Source: CADEDH01 sp963732695 (GTDB taxonomy: Bacteria; Actinomycetota; Acidimicrobiia; Acidimicrobiales; SZUA-35). From it: DNA of 64,000 nucleotides. The DNA lies in assembly GCA_963732695.1 (NCBI GenBank), contig CAVTAP010000010.1, positions 1-64,000 of the forward strand, in the 5' to 3' direction. Below the pieces are notes generated by a model. That model worked only from the letters and a program-made list of their open reading frames with translations, was not told where the DNA came from and ran no database searches. Positions 1-7,596 of this stretch are shown here, piece by piece. Within the stretch, counting starts at the first letter, position 1. Each line of letters starts with the position of its first letter. The translations under genes were made by a program, and so were the position numbers.

Positions 1-146
1 CCGCCAGGCGCGTTTGTCCAGGTAGAGGCCTTGTCTGGATAATTCACTCTCATACAGAGAGCTATCGTGAGAGCCAACCGACGACCTTGGTACTGAAGCC
101 TGCGGCCTTGCATCAAGAGTTCTTGTCTGGGCGGCTGGCGTGCCCT

Positions 147-467
147 CTAAGCGCCGGGTGGTTGGTAGGTCGGGCTGAGTGAGAGCGCCTTGTCTACCTG
201 GGCTGGGGTGAGGAGCTTCGTGATGGCGACCCGCACTGCGCCCGCGGCGTTGACAGCGATCGAGGCGGCTGCGGCTGCCTCGTCGTCAGGGAAGTCGATG
301 ATTGCGAGCAGGTCATGGCCGCCGAATGCGAAGTAGAAGCATTCGAGGGTGCCGCCGAGGCTTTCGACTGCGGCGCGGTTGGCTTGTTCCCTGCTGACTG
401 CGCCCCCTGCTCGAAGGCCGTGCAGGCCCTCGGAGGTGAAGCTTCCTTGGGCGAGGTACTTCGGCAT
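147..467 (-). CDS. GYD-domain protein
   Basis: A 106-residue protein that begins MPKYLAQGSFTSEG and carries the GYD-family pattern: an N-terminal strand ending in a Thr-Ser-Glu turn, then a segment on the cost of a regulatory-type fold (residues about 40-90, with GGTLECFYFAFGGHDLLAI). GYD proteins are small alpha/beta-barrel dimers of unknown biochemical role. I chose the ATG at 467 rather than longer upstream reading because the conserved domain starts there. It stands alone, divergent from the hydrolase gene at 725. Function is not known; the family assignment is fairly safe. Confidence 0.75.
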   Translation of the reverse strand: MPKYLAQGSFTSEGLHGLRAGGAVSREQANRAAVESLGGTLECFYFAFGGHDLLAIIDFPDDEAAAAASIAVNAAGAVRVAITKLLTPAQVDKALSLSPTYQPPGA

Positions 468-724
468 TGCGTTCCCCCCTGTCGTTGAGGGTGCACCCTC
501 TTGGTGCGTCCGTCGCCTGAGAACGTATCGTTGCAGGACGCCTCCTCCACGCTCGTGTGGCAGAGTCACGAACCATCCGCGCCCGGGCGTATCTGTGGGT
601 GGTGGCCGCCGGGCGAGAAGCTTCGCGAGACGAGCCAGCCTGCGTCGCCCGAGCTGGCGCAGCGGTGGCCCGGCGAGCGCCGTTCGGTTCTGCTAGAACG
701 AACAGATCGCTTCAAGGGGGACAC

Positions 725-1618
725 GTGCGGGAAGACGTCAAGTTCAAGAGCGGCGATGGCGAGTGCGTGGCCTGGCTACACATTCCTGAGGGCGACGGGC
801 CGTTTCCGGGTGTCGTGATGGCTCACGGTTTCACGGCGCTTAGGGAGATGGGGCTCTTGCCGTACGCAGAATTATTCTGCGAGGCGGGTCTTGCGGTGCT
901 CACGTTCGACTATCGAGGCTTCGGTGCGAGCACCGGAGAGATCCGCCACGAGATCGTGCCCGCCGATCAACTCACCGACTACCGCAGCGCCATCAGCTGG
1001 CTCGCCGGTCGTCCGAACGTCGACGCGGAGCGGATCGGGGTGTGGGGCACCTCCTACTCCGGTGGCCATGTGCTGCATCTGGCTGCCTTCGATCGTCGCG
1101 TCAAGGCGGTCGTGGCTCAGGCACCGTTCGTCGATGGCGTATCGACTCTGCAGCTGCTGGTCGGTGGCCCCGAGGCGCTGGAGGCAACACAGGCCATGCT
1201 GGGCGAGGCCCGCAACGGCCGGTACGAGACCGGCGAGGTCGCCTACCTGCCAGTGGTGGCCCCCGAGGGCGAGGTTTGCGCCCTACCGACACCGGACTCC
1301 TACGAGTGGTTCACCAAGCTCGGTAGGAACTGCCCTGCCTGGGAGAACCGGGTGACCCTGGCCTCGATGGAGGCGACCCTCGAATACAGTCCCACCGCCC
1401 ACATCGACCACATCTCACCAACGCCGCTCCTGATGATCGTGGCCAGCGATGACCAAGTCGTTCCAGCGCACCTCGCCACCGCTGCATTCGAGCGGGCTCT
1501 GGAGCCGAAGCAGCTGCTCGTGGTTGATGGACCACACTTCGACGTCTACCACGGTGACGGTTTCGCCAAGACGTGCCCAGCTGCCGTGCACTGGTTCCGG
1601 ACGCACCTCGGGGTCTGA
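725..1618 (+). CDS. alpha/beta hydrolase (dienelactone hydrolase / dipeptidyl-peptidase-like)
   Basis: A 297-residue serine-hydrolase-type protein. It shows an oxyanion-hole HGF segment near residue 35, a nucleophile elbow GTSYSGG near residue 110, an acid in ASDDQVV near residue 240, and a catalytic His in GPHFDVY near residue 270. All parts of the triad are therefore visible. The GTG at 725 follows a GGGGGA stretch that can serve as ribosome binding site; longer upstream reading is Arg-rich and unlike coding sequence. The family acts on carboxyl esters or lactones in the cytoplasm, but the substrate cannot be read from sequence. No operon partner is evident. Confidence 0.85.
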   Translation: MREDVKFKSGDGECVAWLHIPEGDGPFPGVVMAHGFTALREMGLLPYAELFCEAGLAVLTFDYRGFGASTGEIRHEIVPADQLTDYRSAISWLAGRPNVDAERIGVWGTSYSGGHVLHLAAFDRRVKAVVAQAPFVDGVSTLQLLVGGPEALEATQAMLGEARNGRYETGEVAYLPVVAPEGEVCALPTPDSYEWFTKLGRNCPAWENRVTLASMEATLEYSPTAHIDHISPTPLLMIVASDDQVVPAHLATAAFERALEPKQLLVVDGPHFDVYHGDGFAKTCPAAVHWFRTHLGV

Positions 1619-1645
1619 CTCGTCCAGGCGTCTTGCTTTCGGCAG

Positions 1646-1667
1646 CTTGTATCGTTTACGATACAAG
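1646..1667. promoter_or_regulatory. palindromic operator of the HTH/nucleotidyltransferase operon
   Basis: A perfect inverted repeat: 10-base arms CTTGTATCGT and ACGATACAAG separated by TT, ending one base before the GTG start of the HTH gene. Operators of this TATCGT-TT-ACGATA form are typical of XRE-family repressors that bind their own promoter, so autoregulation of the downstream two-gene operon is the likely role. Its closeness to the start codon suggests a leaderless or very short-leader transcript. Confidence 0.7.
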
Positions 1668-1668
1668 G

Positions 1669-2190
1669 GTGAGGTTCGCCCAAATCCTCCTGGCTATGAG
1701 AACGGCTGCGGGATTGACGCAGGCCGACTTGGCGGCGCGCAGCGGCATCGCCCGACCGAACATTGCCGCGATTGAAGCGGGACGGCGCGAGCCGCGGTGG
1801 GAGACCGCTACCCGCGCCATAGAGGCAACGGGGGCAATGATCGACATCGTCGAGCCGGTCGTGTGGACGTGGACGACCGGGCGACGCCCCTACGCAGTGG
1901 CGTCGCATCTGTGGCGGCTGCCGCTGCGGGACGCCTTTCGGAGCTTCATCCCTGGACCTGGGTTGTGGTGGAGCGGATCGCCCCCCCGATTCGACCTGGC
2001 AGATCGCCAGGACCGTACCCGCGCTTATGAGCTCGTGCTGCGTGAGGGGGGGCCTGTCGACATTTGGTCGATCATCGACGGCGCGCTGCTCATTGATGCA
2101 TGGCCGGAGCTCGTCGTGCCCGCCGAGTTGCGCCGAGCGTGGCAGCCGATCATCGATGGGCGCCAAAGCGATGTGGCAGAGGCGTCGTGA
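1669..2190 (+). CDS. XRE-family HTH regulator, probable antitoxin
   Basis: A 173-residue protein with a classical helix-turn-helix at residues about 5-55 (GLTQADLAARSGIARPNIA), followed by a C-terminal region of about 115 residues with no recognised domain. The start is the GTG directly after the palindromic operator; the upstream continuation in frame reads through the operator. The stop overlaps the next gene by four bases (GTGA), so the two are translationally coupled. Pairing of an HTH protein with a nucleotidyltransferase is the layout of AbiEi/AbiEii and MenA/MenT-like toxin-antitoxin loci, where the HTH partner represses the operon and neutralises the toxin. Role inferred. Confidence 0.75.
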   Translation: MRFAQILLAMRTAAGLTQADLAARSGIARPNIAAIEAGRREPRWETATRAIEATGAMIDIVEPVVWTWTTGRRPYAVASHLWRLPLRDAFRSFIPGPGLWWSGSPPRFDLADRQDRTRAYELVLREGGPVDIWSIIDGALLIDAWPELVVPAELRRAWQPIIDGRQSDVAEAS

Positions 2191-2831
2191 GCGAACTGAG
2201 GCCATTCCAGCGACGGGTGGCCGATGTCCTGTTTGGTCTGCCTGAGGCTGTCGGGTACGCGCTCGCCGGCGGCGCGGCGCTCATTCTTCGACGAGTCATC
2301 ACCCGCGAGACGGCTGATCTTGACGCGTTCATTGCGGCCCGCCCTGGACCCGATCCGGGAACGGTGGTTGCACTGGCCGACGCGTTTGCCGCTGCCGCCC
2401 AAGGTCGAGGCTGGGAAGTCGAGTGCGCCCGCCGCAATCTGACATTCTGCCGGTATGTCGTGATCTTCGGGGACGAGAGAACGGAGGTCGACCTCGCTGT
2501 CGACTCGCCCCCGATCGAGCTGCCTGAGGCGATCGATGGTCTGCCGGTCCTCACCTCGCTCGACCTCGGTGGCCGCAAGGTGCTCACGATCGTCGACCGG
2601 CTCGAAGCGCGCGACTACGCAGACCTTCATGCCTTGGCCGCAATCCTTGGCCGACGAACCTGCATCGAGGCAGCGCTCTCCATGGACCCAGGCGCTCGGG
2701 TACGCGACGTCGCGGACGCCTTCGTACGTGTCACGTCGATCCTCGACGAGCGGTTCCCAGCGGGCGCTGAGGAGGCGGCAGCGGTGAAGCGCTACTTCAC
2801 AGACTGGGCCGACGAGCTGGGCGCGACCTGA
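2187..2831 (+). CDS. nucleotidyltransferase-fold protein, probable toxin (AbiEii/AbiGii-like)
   Basis: A 214-residue protein with a nucleotidyltransferase-type N-terminus: GGAALILR near residue 24, then TADLDAF with the paired acidic residues, and a third acid in TEVDLAVD near residue 95. It then has the helical DLHALAAI region seen in AbiEii-type proteins (RDYADLHAL). The usual G-S motif before the acidic pair is reduced to GGAAL. In characterised relatives the enzyme adds nucleotides to tRNA or other substrates and stops growth. Start GTG at 2187 overlaps the stop of the HTH gene. Toxin activity is inferred from the pairing. Confidence 0.7.
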   Translation: MSELRPFQRRVADVLFGLPEAVGYALAGGAALILRRVITRETADLDAFIAARPGPDPGTVVALADAFAAAAQGRGWEVECARRNLTFCRYVVIFGDERTEVDLAVDSPPIELPEAIDGLPVLTSLDLGGRKVLTIVDRLEARDYADLHALAAILGRRTCIEAALSMDPGARVRDVADAFVRVTSILDERFPAGAEEAAAVKRYFTDWADELGAT

Positions 2832-3123
2832 GCAGGTTCAACAACGAATGGTTCGACCGCGCTAAGCGACGCCGTTGGACGCGCCCCCCCAATGATCGTC
2901 GAGCCTTGCTACGGCCTCACGCCGCACAGCCTCGGCCTGAGAGCAGCCGTGAGAGCTACGGCCTGACGAACCTTCTCGGGCGAACCACAATCGTCAAGAG
3001 AACCGTACGGCAACATCCCAGGTCAGCTTTCGATGAGGGGCACTCGCACCGAGCCCAGGTCGCCTGACGACTCCCGAACCTCGTCTGATGATCACGCAGG
3101 TCAGCAGGAGGTTCGATTTGAAA
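2832..3123. other. intergenic region without a gene
   Basis: About 290 bases between the toxin-type gene and the 3' end of tRNA-Sec. Reading frames here are short and lack coding character; no hairpin or repeat stands out. Confidence 0.5.
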
Positions 3124-3216
3124 CGGAGGTGGACGGGAATCGAACCCGCCTACGATGGATCACATCGCACGCCCGCTTTGAAGGCGGGGGAGCCCACCAG
3201 GCGCTCAGACACCTCC
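3124..3216 (-). tRNA. selC: selenocysteine tRNA, anticodon TCA (selC)
   Basis: Read on the minus strand the 93-nt gene starts GGAGGTGTCTGAGC and ends with the acceptor strand CACCTCC plus discriminator G; CCA is not encoded. The anticodon loop is CTTCAAA in a CCCGC/GCGGG stem, so the anticodon is TCA and reads UGA. The D-arm has six pairs with one bulged G and a TGGT loop, and the variable arm is a long hairpin (GCGATG/CATCGT). Acceptor (7 bp) and T-stem (6 bp) add up to 13 bp. These are the hallmarks of bacterial tRNA-Sec rather than tRNA-Ser. Its 5' half (3176-3216) is duplicated at 23 kb, marking it as the attachment site of the adjoining element. It would serve the UGA codon of the peroxiredoxin at 42507. 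Confidence 0.93.
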
Positions 3217-3229
3217 ACCAGCGACGATA
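3176..3229. repeat. attachment site attL (54-bp direct repeat, left copy)
   Basis: Identical over 54 bases to 23005-23058. It starts in the anticodon loop of tRNA-Sec and covers the whole 5' half of the tRNA plus 13 bases upstream including the candidate -10 box. The repeat ends abruptly on both sides (G versus C before it, C versus G after it). It flanks the integrase gene, as expected for a tyrosine-recombinase att core. Unlike most tRNA sites, the shared part is the 5' half of the tRNA. Confidence 0.92.
3224..3229 (-). promoter_or_regulatory. candidate -10 element of tRNA-Sec
   Basis: TATCGT on the minus strand lies seven bases before the mature 5' end of the tRNA, the right distance for a -10 box if transcription starts at or near the tRNA end. 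It is the last part of the 54-bp att repeat, so the box is kept on integration while sequence further upstream is replaced by element DNA. No convincing -35 is visible at 16-17 bp on either the element side or the 23-kb side. Confidence 0.35.
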
Positions 3230-3257
3230 CCGGCTCCCGAGCCCGTTCACAGGGCCG

Positions 3258-3279
3258 CTGATAGCCCAACTGATAGCCC
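3258..3279. promoter_or_regulatory. left arm-type integrase-binding repeats
   Basis: Two copies of CTGATAGCCC in direct order (first spaced by AA) lie between the att core and the integrase stop codon. The same paired motif occurs near the right end at 22888-22909. Short direct repeats close to both att cores are typical arm sites of tyrosine integrases. The first-base differences between copies are small. Confidence 0.55.
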
Positions 3280-3285
3280 CGCCGG

Positions 3286-4515
3286 TCACCGCTCAGCCTC
3301 CATCGGCAGCTCGCACCGTCCGCAGACGAGGTCAGCGCCATGGCCTGCCCACGCCTCAGCGTCACAGCCAGGGCAGGCAAAGCGGGCCTTCAAGGGGCCG
3401 GACTCCTGGCGCCGGTCGTCGGGCGGTAGGAGCGATGCCACCCGCCGGAGCCGATGCCGGTAGACCCTGTTGATCATCGCCTCAGACGTGCCGGCCCAGT
3501 CAGAGATGTCCCAACTCGACCGACCGGCGTCAGCCTGCATACTGATTGCTGTGTGACGCAGCTCATACGGCGTCACGGGCGGATCTATGCCAGCTCGTCG
3601 GCACAACAGCCGAAGCGACTTCGCGAGACTGTTCCTGTCGATCGGCGCCCCCTGCCCAGTTGAAGCCACAATGTCCAAGTCCTGCCAGGCACTCCCAGCC
3701 CTCGACCGCATCTCCGCCTGGTCCTCACGCCACTCCTTCAGGCGCCCGACAGATACCCCGTCGAGAGCGATCGTTCGAGCAGCGTTCGTCGCCTTCTTCA
3801 CATCGCCCCGCTCGTTCTCTCGGTTCATCTGGCCGTTGACGCTCAGCTCCATTCGATCAAGGTCAACATCTGACCATCTGACCGCCCTCGCCTCGGCCGG
3901 ACGCAGCCCGTTGCGGCCGCAAAGATCGATGATGACAAGACGGGACCCCGAGGCCGCTTCGAACAGCGACTGCAGCTCGCCAGCACTCAGCGCCCGGCGA
4001 TCGTTGCCGTCAGCGTCGATCACCGGCAGCACTGACAGATCGGCAACGTTCCGGCTCAGATGCCCGACCCGCATCTCGTTGCGTAGAGCGGCCACCATGT
4101 ACTGCCGCAGCTTGCCCATCTGCTCACGACCGATCGCCCGGCGATTACCCAAGCCCAACGCCGCCGCTTCGAGAAATTCATCGCACTGGGCAACTGTCAG
4201 GTTGGCAAGCCGTACAGCTCCCAAGCCCTCGACGATCAGCCGAGACGTCCAGTCGTCGTGATCGCTGGCCGGCCGGCTGTTCCGGTACGCCTCGATCGCC
4301 TCCCTCATAGTTCGCTGAGCGCTCGACACCGTGCCGGTCCGATTGAGCTCCTCCCGCATCTCTCTCAAGAACCGCTGAGCTTCGGCCTTCGTCCGAGCAC
4401 GCCGCAGACGACGATGACGAGTCCCGTCACCTCGACGAGGAAGCTCGATCATCGCCATCCAGCGGCCACTACTGTTCTGAAACACCGTGCCCTCGTTGGC
4501 CGAGCGCCTAGCCAT
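3286..4515 (-). CDS. int: tyrosine recombinase, element integrase
   Basis: A 409-residue integrase that would join the element to selC. Visible parts: a DNA-arm-binding N-terminus (residues 1-70, EGTVFQNSSGRW), a core-binding SAM-like domain (about 70-170), and the catalytic domain with Arg in GLRPAEARAVRW near 204, the ELRHTAIS box near 318 and Tyr in NRVYRHR near 352. All key residues are present. An added C-terminal zinc ribbon (CPGC and CGRC pairs) follows, a common feature of actinobacterial element integrases. The ATG at 4515 overlaps the excisionase gene by eight bases; its stop lies about 55 bases from attL, the normal arrangement. Confidence 0.95.
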   Translation of the reverse strand: MARRSANEGTVFQNSSGRWMAMIELPRRGDGTRHRRLRRARTKAEAQRFLREMREELNRTGTVSSAQRTMREAIEAYRNSRPASDHDDWTSRLIVEGLGAVRLANLTVAQCDEFLEAAALGLGNRRAIGREQMGKLRQYMVAALRNEMRVGHLSRNVADLSVLPVIDADGNDRRALSAGELQSLFEAASGSRLVIIDLCGRNGLRPAEARAVRWSDVDLDRMELSVNGQMNRENERGDVKKATNAARTIALDGVSVGRLKEWREDQAEMRSRAGSAWQDLDIVASTGQGAPIDRNSLAKSLRLLCRRAGIDPPVTPYELRHTAISMQADAGRSSWDISDWAGTSEAMINRVYRHRLRRVASLLPPDDRRQESGPLKARFACPGCDAEAWAGHGADLVCGRCELPMEAER

Positions 4516-4696
4516 GCCGGCCGCCGCTCTGTCGGGCCCGAACGTAGGCCAGGAGATCCTCCCCAGCGACCAGGCGCCGGCTCCCGTCCTTGAACGATCG
4601 AAGCTCACCGGTCCGGATCCGCTCCCGAGCCGTGCTGTACCCGATCCTCAACTCATCGGCAGCCTCCCGCACCGTGTACACAAGTCGTGTCGTCAT
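4508..4696 (-). CDS. xis: excisionase / MerR-type HTH DNA-binding protein
   Basis: A 62-residue protein made almost entirely of a winged helix-turn-helix (VREAADELRIGYSTARERI, then a GELRSFK wing and a RLVAGEDLLAYV helix), the fold of helix-turn-helix domain-17 excisionases. Such proteins bend att DNA and steer the integrase towards excision. The gene overlaps the integrase start, so the two are co-translated. The ATG at 4696 begins exactly at the domain; the upstream open frame is Arg-rich and non-coding in character. Confidence 0.85.
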   Translation of the reverse strand: MTTRLVYTVREAADELRIGYSTARERIRTGELRSFKDGSRRLVAGEDLLAYVRARQSGGRHG

Positions 4697-4794
4697 TTCA
4701 CCTCCCTCCACTCCGCTCATCGCATCAACCGCCCCCGTCGGCTCGCCCCGTCGTTGGCCCGTCGACGCACCACGCGTTCTGGTCACCGTTCTCA

Positions 4795-5034
4795 TCAAAC
4801 GCCCCTCTCTTCCCGGTCTCCCGGGACTTCCTTCAACTCGGTCCCGCACCCGGGACAAGCCCCGATGAGCCGGCCGCGAACGCCACACCACGCCACGACC
4901 CCGCGGTCCGACCGGTACAGGAACAGCCGGTCGCCGCAGTCGTCGTCGGCACACCTCCCGACCCCGGCCCAGGTCGCCTGCTGGTCACCGTTGGCGGCAG
5001 TCGAGGTCGTCGACGGAACCCTGGTCGCTCTCAT
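4795..5034 (-). CDS. small zinc-ribbon protein of the element
   Basis: A 79-residue protein with two pairs of cysteines (CADDDC near residue 28 and CPGC near residue 63, plus WCG), which suggests a metal-bound ribbon. It overlaps the Rep stop by four bases (ATGA), so it belongs to the rep-xis-int operon. Proteins of this kind are frequent between rep and xis in actinomycete elements, but no activity is established. Reading-frame composition supports real coding in its last 50 residues; the first 25 are less certain. Confidence 0.65.
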   Translation of the reverse strand: MRATRVPSTTSTAANGDQQATWAGVGRCADDDCGDRLFLYRSDRGVVAWCGVRGRLIGACPGCGTELKEVPGDREERGV

Positions 5035-6389
5035 CGCCGGTCTCCGTCGGTGGTCGGGTGGGTCCACGGGGTGGGTAGCGGGTTGGTCCTCAAGCTGTCC
5101 CGCATGGACCGGATCAGGTCCCGGGCCATCCGCCGGGCCTCGGCGGTTTCTCGTCCGAAGCCGGCGTCTCGGCCGGTGGCGAACCGGATGGTGGGCAGGA
5201 TGTCGCCGTCGTGGTGGTGGCCGAGGAGTTCGCATTCCTCCCCGGTGATCCGTCCCAACTCCGCTGTCAGCTCCAGCGCTGTTGCCCCAGACCCGAGGAG
5301 CTTCTTCAGGTCGTAGCGGGCCAGGTGCTTGGCCACGGCGTCGAAGACCAGGCCGTCGAGCCAGGCCACCGCCTCAGTGGCTGGGCGTTCTTCGCCCAGG
5401 GTTTCGTCGGAGACGTGCCGTATCCCGAACCGGGCCAGGAGCCCTTTGGAGAACTCGACCAGGCGCCGGCCCCGACACCCCGTGGCGTAGTCAACCCATA
5501 GGGCCACATCCTGCGGGTCGGCGTCGGGGGCGGAGGCGTCATAGGCCAGCTGGAACGGTGACCGGGAGGTCTTGCCCCGCCCGTTCTTGAGGTCGGAGCG
5601 GACGAGTTCCATGGCGACTTTCGATAGGTACTTGCCGATGCCTTCGGCGTCCCGAATCGGTTCGAGGTCGACGCCGTGGAGGTGGTGGACCTGGCGGCCG
5701 AGCTGTTCGGCTTGGTAGCGCCACAGTTCGTCGATCTCTCGGCGCATCTGTTCCAACTCGCCGTCGCCGTGCTCGTCGAAGGTGAGTTGCCGTTCCCGGT
5801 CCAGGAGGAGGGCGGCGTGGATGTGGCAGTGCCAGCCGTGGTCGCCGAGGGTGTCTTCTACCGCTCGCATGAACCCGGAGATCCCCCAGCGGGCGGCCAG
5901 GGCTTTCCAGCGGCGGGTCTGGATCATCTTCGACCAGCACCGCATGACGTCATCCAACGTCGCCGCGGACGACTCCCCGGCGGTGTGGCTGGTCGTCAAC
6001 GTCACGAACGCTGCGTGCCCCCCGGCGGCCAGGTGGGCCGAGAGGATCTGTTCGATCTCCTTGGCTCGACCGGCCCGGATCTTCGGGGCGCAGCGGGGGC
6101 AGCAGTAGGCCGACAGGCACGACTCCAAACCCTCCAACACCCCCACCTGCTCACCGTCAGCGCCGACCGACCGGCCGGCCTTCACCCGGGAGTCCCGGCG
6201 TCTGCCGCAGGACCCGGGCCGGAACCCCCGGTCCCGTTTCAGGCCCTTACGCCACCGCGGGCCGAACAGGCGCCAGTTCAAGCCCAGGATCCGTTCCGCC
6301 CGCTGGCGGCGCTCATCGCGCAGGCGGGCCCGGACGATGGCCTCCTCGACCGCTGTTCGCATGCGGTTGCCAAGCAGGCCGCTCACCAC
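5031..6389 (-). CDS. rolling-circle replication initiator (HUH Rep, RepSA-like)
   Basis: A 452-residue Rep. It has a cysteine-rich segment (CLSAYCCPRCAPKI, residues about 92-105), motif 1 FVTLTTSHT near 130, the HUH metal motif WHCHIHAAL near 187 and the catalytic-Tyr helix GKYLSKVAME near 254. These are the signatures of RepSA/Rep_pMV-type initiators that nick the double-strand origin and start rolling-circle replication of the excised element. The start is GTG at 6389. The C-terminal 130 residues have no known domain. It heads the rep, zinc-ribbon, xis, int operon. Confidence 0.9.
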   Translation of the reverse strand: MVSGLLGNRMRTAVEEAIVRARLRDERRQRAERILGLNWRLFGPRWRKGLKRDRGFRPGSCGRRRDSRVKAGRSVGADGEQVGVLEGLESCLSAYCCPRCAPKIRAGRAKEIEQILSAHLAAGGHAAFVTLTTSHTAGESSAATLDDVMRCWSKMIQTRRWKALAARWGISGFMRAVEDTLGDHGWHCHIHAALLLDRERQLTFDEHGDGELEQMRREIDELWRYQAEQLGRQVHHLHGVDLEPIRDAEGIGKYLSKVAMELVRSDLKNGRGKTSRSPFQLAYDASAPDADPQDVALWVDYATGCRGRRLVEFSKGLLARFGIRHVSDETLGEERPATEAVAWLDGLVFDAVAKHLARYDLKKLLGSGATALELTAELGRITGEECELLGHHHDGDILPTIRFATGRDAGFGRETAEARRMARDLIRSMRDSLRTNPLPTPWTHPTTDGDRR

Positions 6390-6420
6390 TCAGCACCCCC
6401 TGTGACCTGCGGCGCAGCGA

Positions 6421-6726
6421 TTATCTGCGGGTTACCAAGAGAGCCGCTCCGGCCGCGTGTCGGGCGGGGTGGTTGAAGGAGAATGGAGAGAGAGTGTGTT
6501 CGACTTCGTCGACCCGCCTAAGGGGCGGCCCGGCGACTCGGCGGGACTCCGTCCCGCCGGCCGCCGGCCGCCCATGGGGTGATGAGCAGCAGCGAAGGCC
6601 TGGGAGGCCTCCCAGGGTCGGGTGCTGTCGATGCGTCCTACCGGCGAGCTCGAACCCGATGACCATCGCGACCAGGGCGATGCCGGTGACGAGCAGGGCT
6701 GTCACGCTGGCTGTCCTGGCGGCCAC
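6421..6726 (-). CDS. possible small membrane protein
   Basis: A 101-residue open frame with one clear hydrophobic segment near its start (VTALLVTGIALVAMVIGFEL), followed by Arg/Pro-rich sequence that may not be coding. It runs in the direction of the backbone operon, just upstream of rep, where actinomycete elements often keep a small membrane protein. The second half looks poor, so the true end may differ or the frame may be spurious. Confidence 0.35.
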   Translation of the reverse strand: MAARTASVTALLVTGIALVAMVIGFELAGRTHRQHPTLGGLPGLRCCSSPHGRPAAGGTESRRVAGPPLRRVDEVEHTLSPFSFNHPARHAAGAALLVTRR

Positions 6727-7123
6727 GGTGGCGGCGGTGACCGTTGCACTGATGGTCGTCAGAACGATGACGGTGACGGGTGGGTGGGCGTGGCGGTGCT
6801 GGCCCCTCGGCCAACGGTGGAGTGTTCCTCATGGGTCTCCTCGTTCAGGCGGTGCTGTGAGCGGTGGCTGCGTGGGTCGTCCCGCCGGTTCCGCTGCGTC
6901 AAGGGCACGGGACAAACTTCGCCACCCGTGCTCCCCGGCTCGGTCGGTGTCATGCGGTCGTGGCTGGTTGGGCCCTGGTGCCGGCGAACTTTCTCCCTCT
7001 TCGGCCCTTGACCCAACGGCCCCAGCGGGTAGTTGGGGCGTCCAGTCCGAAGAACGGAGTTCTTCGGCTCGAATCGAGCCCAAGCGATGCGAGTGTGAGC
7101 GGGCGATGTGCGGTCGTCGCTGG
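6727..7123. other. non-coding stretch upstream of rep
   Basis: About 400 bases with no convincing gene. It holds the paired hairpins at 7047-7080 and a Thr/Pro-biased stretch in several frames. A promoter for the rep operon and a rolling-circle origin could lie here, but neither can be placed. Confidence 0.4.
7047..7080. terminator. two adjoining hairpins, terminator or replication-origin structure
   Basis: CCGAAGAAC-GGA-GTTCTTCGG is followed at once by GGCTCGA-A-TCGAGCC, the two stems sharing GG. They lie 44 bases downstream of the minus-strand gene ending at 7124 and about 660 bases upstream of rep. No T-run is present. They could end the translocase operon transcript or belong to the double-strand origin. 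Confidence 0.45.
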
Positions 7124-7339
7124 TCATTGGTCCTCGGTTTCGGGGGTGTCCCAGGCGAAGTCCCAGCGGTCGGCCCAGCTGGTGGCGGTGGTGTCGAGCT
7201 GGTCGACCAGGTCGTTGTTGGCGGGGAACCCACCGCGGGAAACCCAGAGGGAGTAGTCGGTGAGGCCGGTGACGGCGGCGTAGTCGTCGTCGCTGTCGAG
7301 GCCGGCGATGGCCAGGCGGAGTGCTTCGTCGGGGTCCAT
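7124..7339 (-). CDS. small acidic element protein
   Basis: A 71-residue acidic protein (MDPDEALRLAIAGLDSDDDY, then a Trp-rich end WADRWDFAWD). Its ATG overlaps the TGA of the preceding gene in a TGATG junction, so translation is coupled. It is the last gene of the translocase operon. No family is recognised. Confidence 0.65.
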   Translation of the reverse strand: MDPDEALRLAIAGLDSDDDYAAVTGLTDYSLWVSRGGFPANNDLVDQLDTTATSWADRWDFAWDTPETEDQ

Positions 7340-7596
7340 CACGCCCCTCCTTTGGTGTCGGTCACCGGCCGGGTGGCCGTGGTTTGTAGTGCGCACTGCA
7401 ACAGCGCAGCGGGGGTTGTGGTGTGCACGACAACGCACCGCGGCGTGTCGGCGGAGGTGTGTAGGGCCCGGGTGGCTTGGACCTGGTCGAGGTAGGGGCC
7501 GGTGGTGGTGTCGTTGGTGGTGATCCACCACAGGCCGGTCGGGTCCGGTTCCACGGTCGCCCAGGTGCCGGTAGGGGAAACAGCGGGGGTCACCAT
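7339..7596 (-). CDS. hypothetical element protein
   Basis: An 85-residue protein with a compact beta-rich look (TGTWATVEPDPTGLWWITT, then DQVQATRALHTSADTP). The ATG at 7596 overlaps the end of the upstream gene, and its stop overlaps the next start by one base. Not assignable to a family. Its place among tightly packed genes next to the translocase suggests a role in transfer or maintenance, which is inference only. Confidence 0.6.
   Translation of the reverse strand: MVTPAVSPTGTWATVEPDPTGLWWITTNDTTTGPYLDQVQATRALHTSADTPRCVVVHTTTPAALLQCALQTTATRPVTDTKGGA

Noticed and set aside
3124..3216. tRNA-Ser with a long variable arm
   Set aside because: Anticodon loop is CTTCAAA, so the anticodon is TCA, not TGA. 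The six-pair D-stem with a four-base loop and 13-bp acceptor/T helix are tRNA-Sec features.
6473..7495. 340-residue plus-strand open frame
   Set aside because: Composition is Gly/Arg/Val-rich with no domain, opposite to the tightly overlapping minus-strand genes; it is an antisense shadow.
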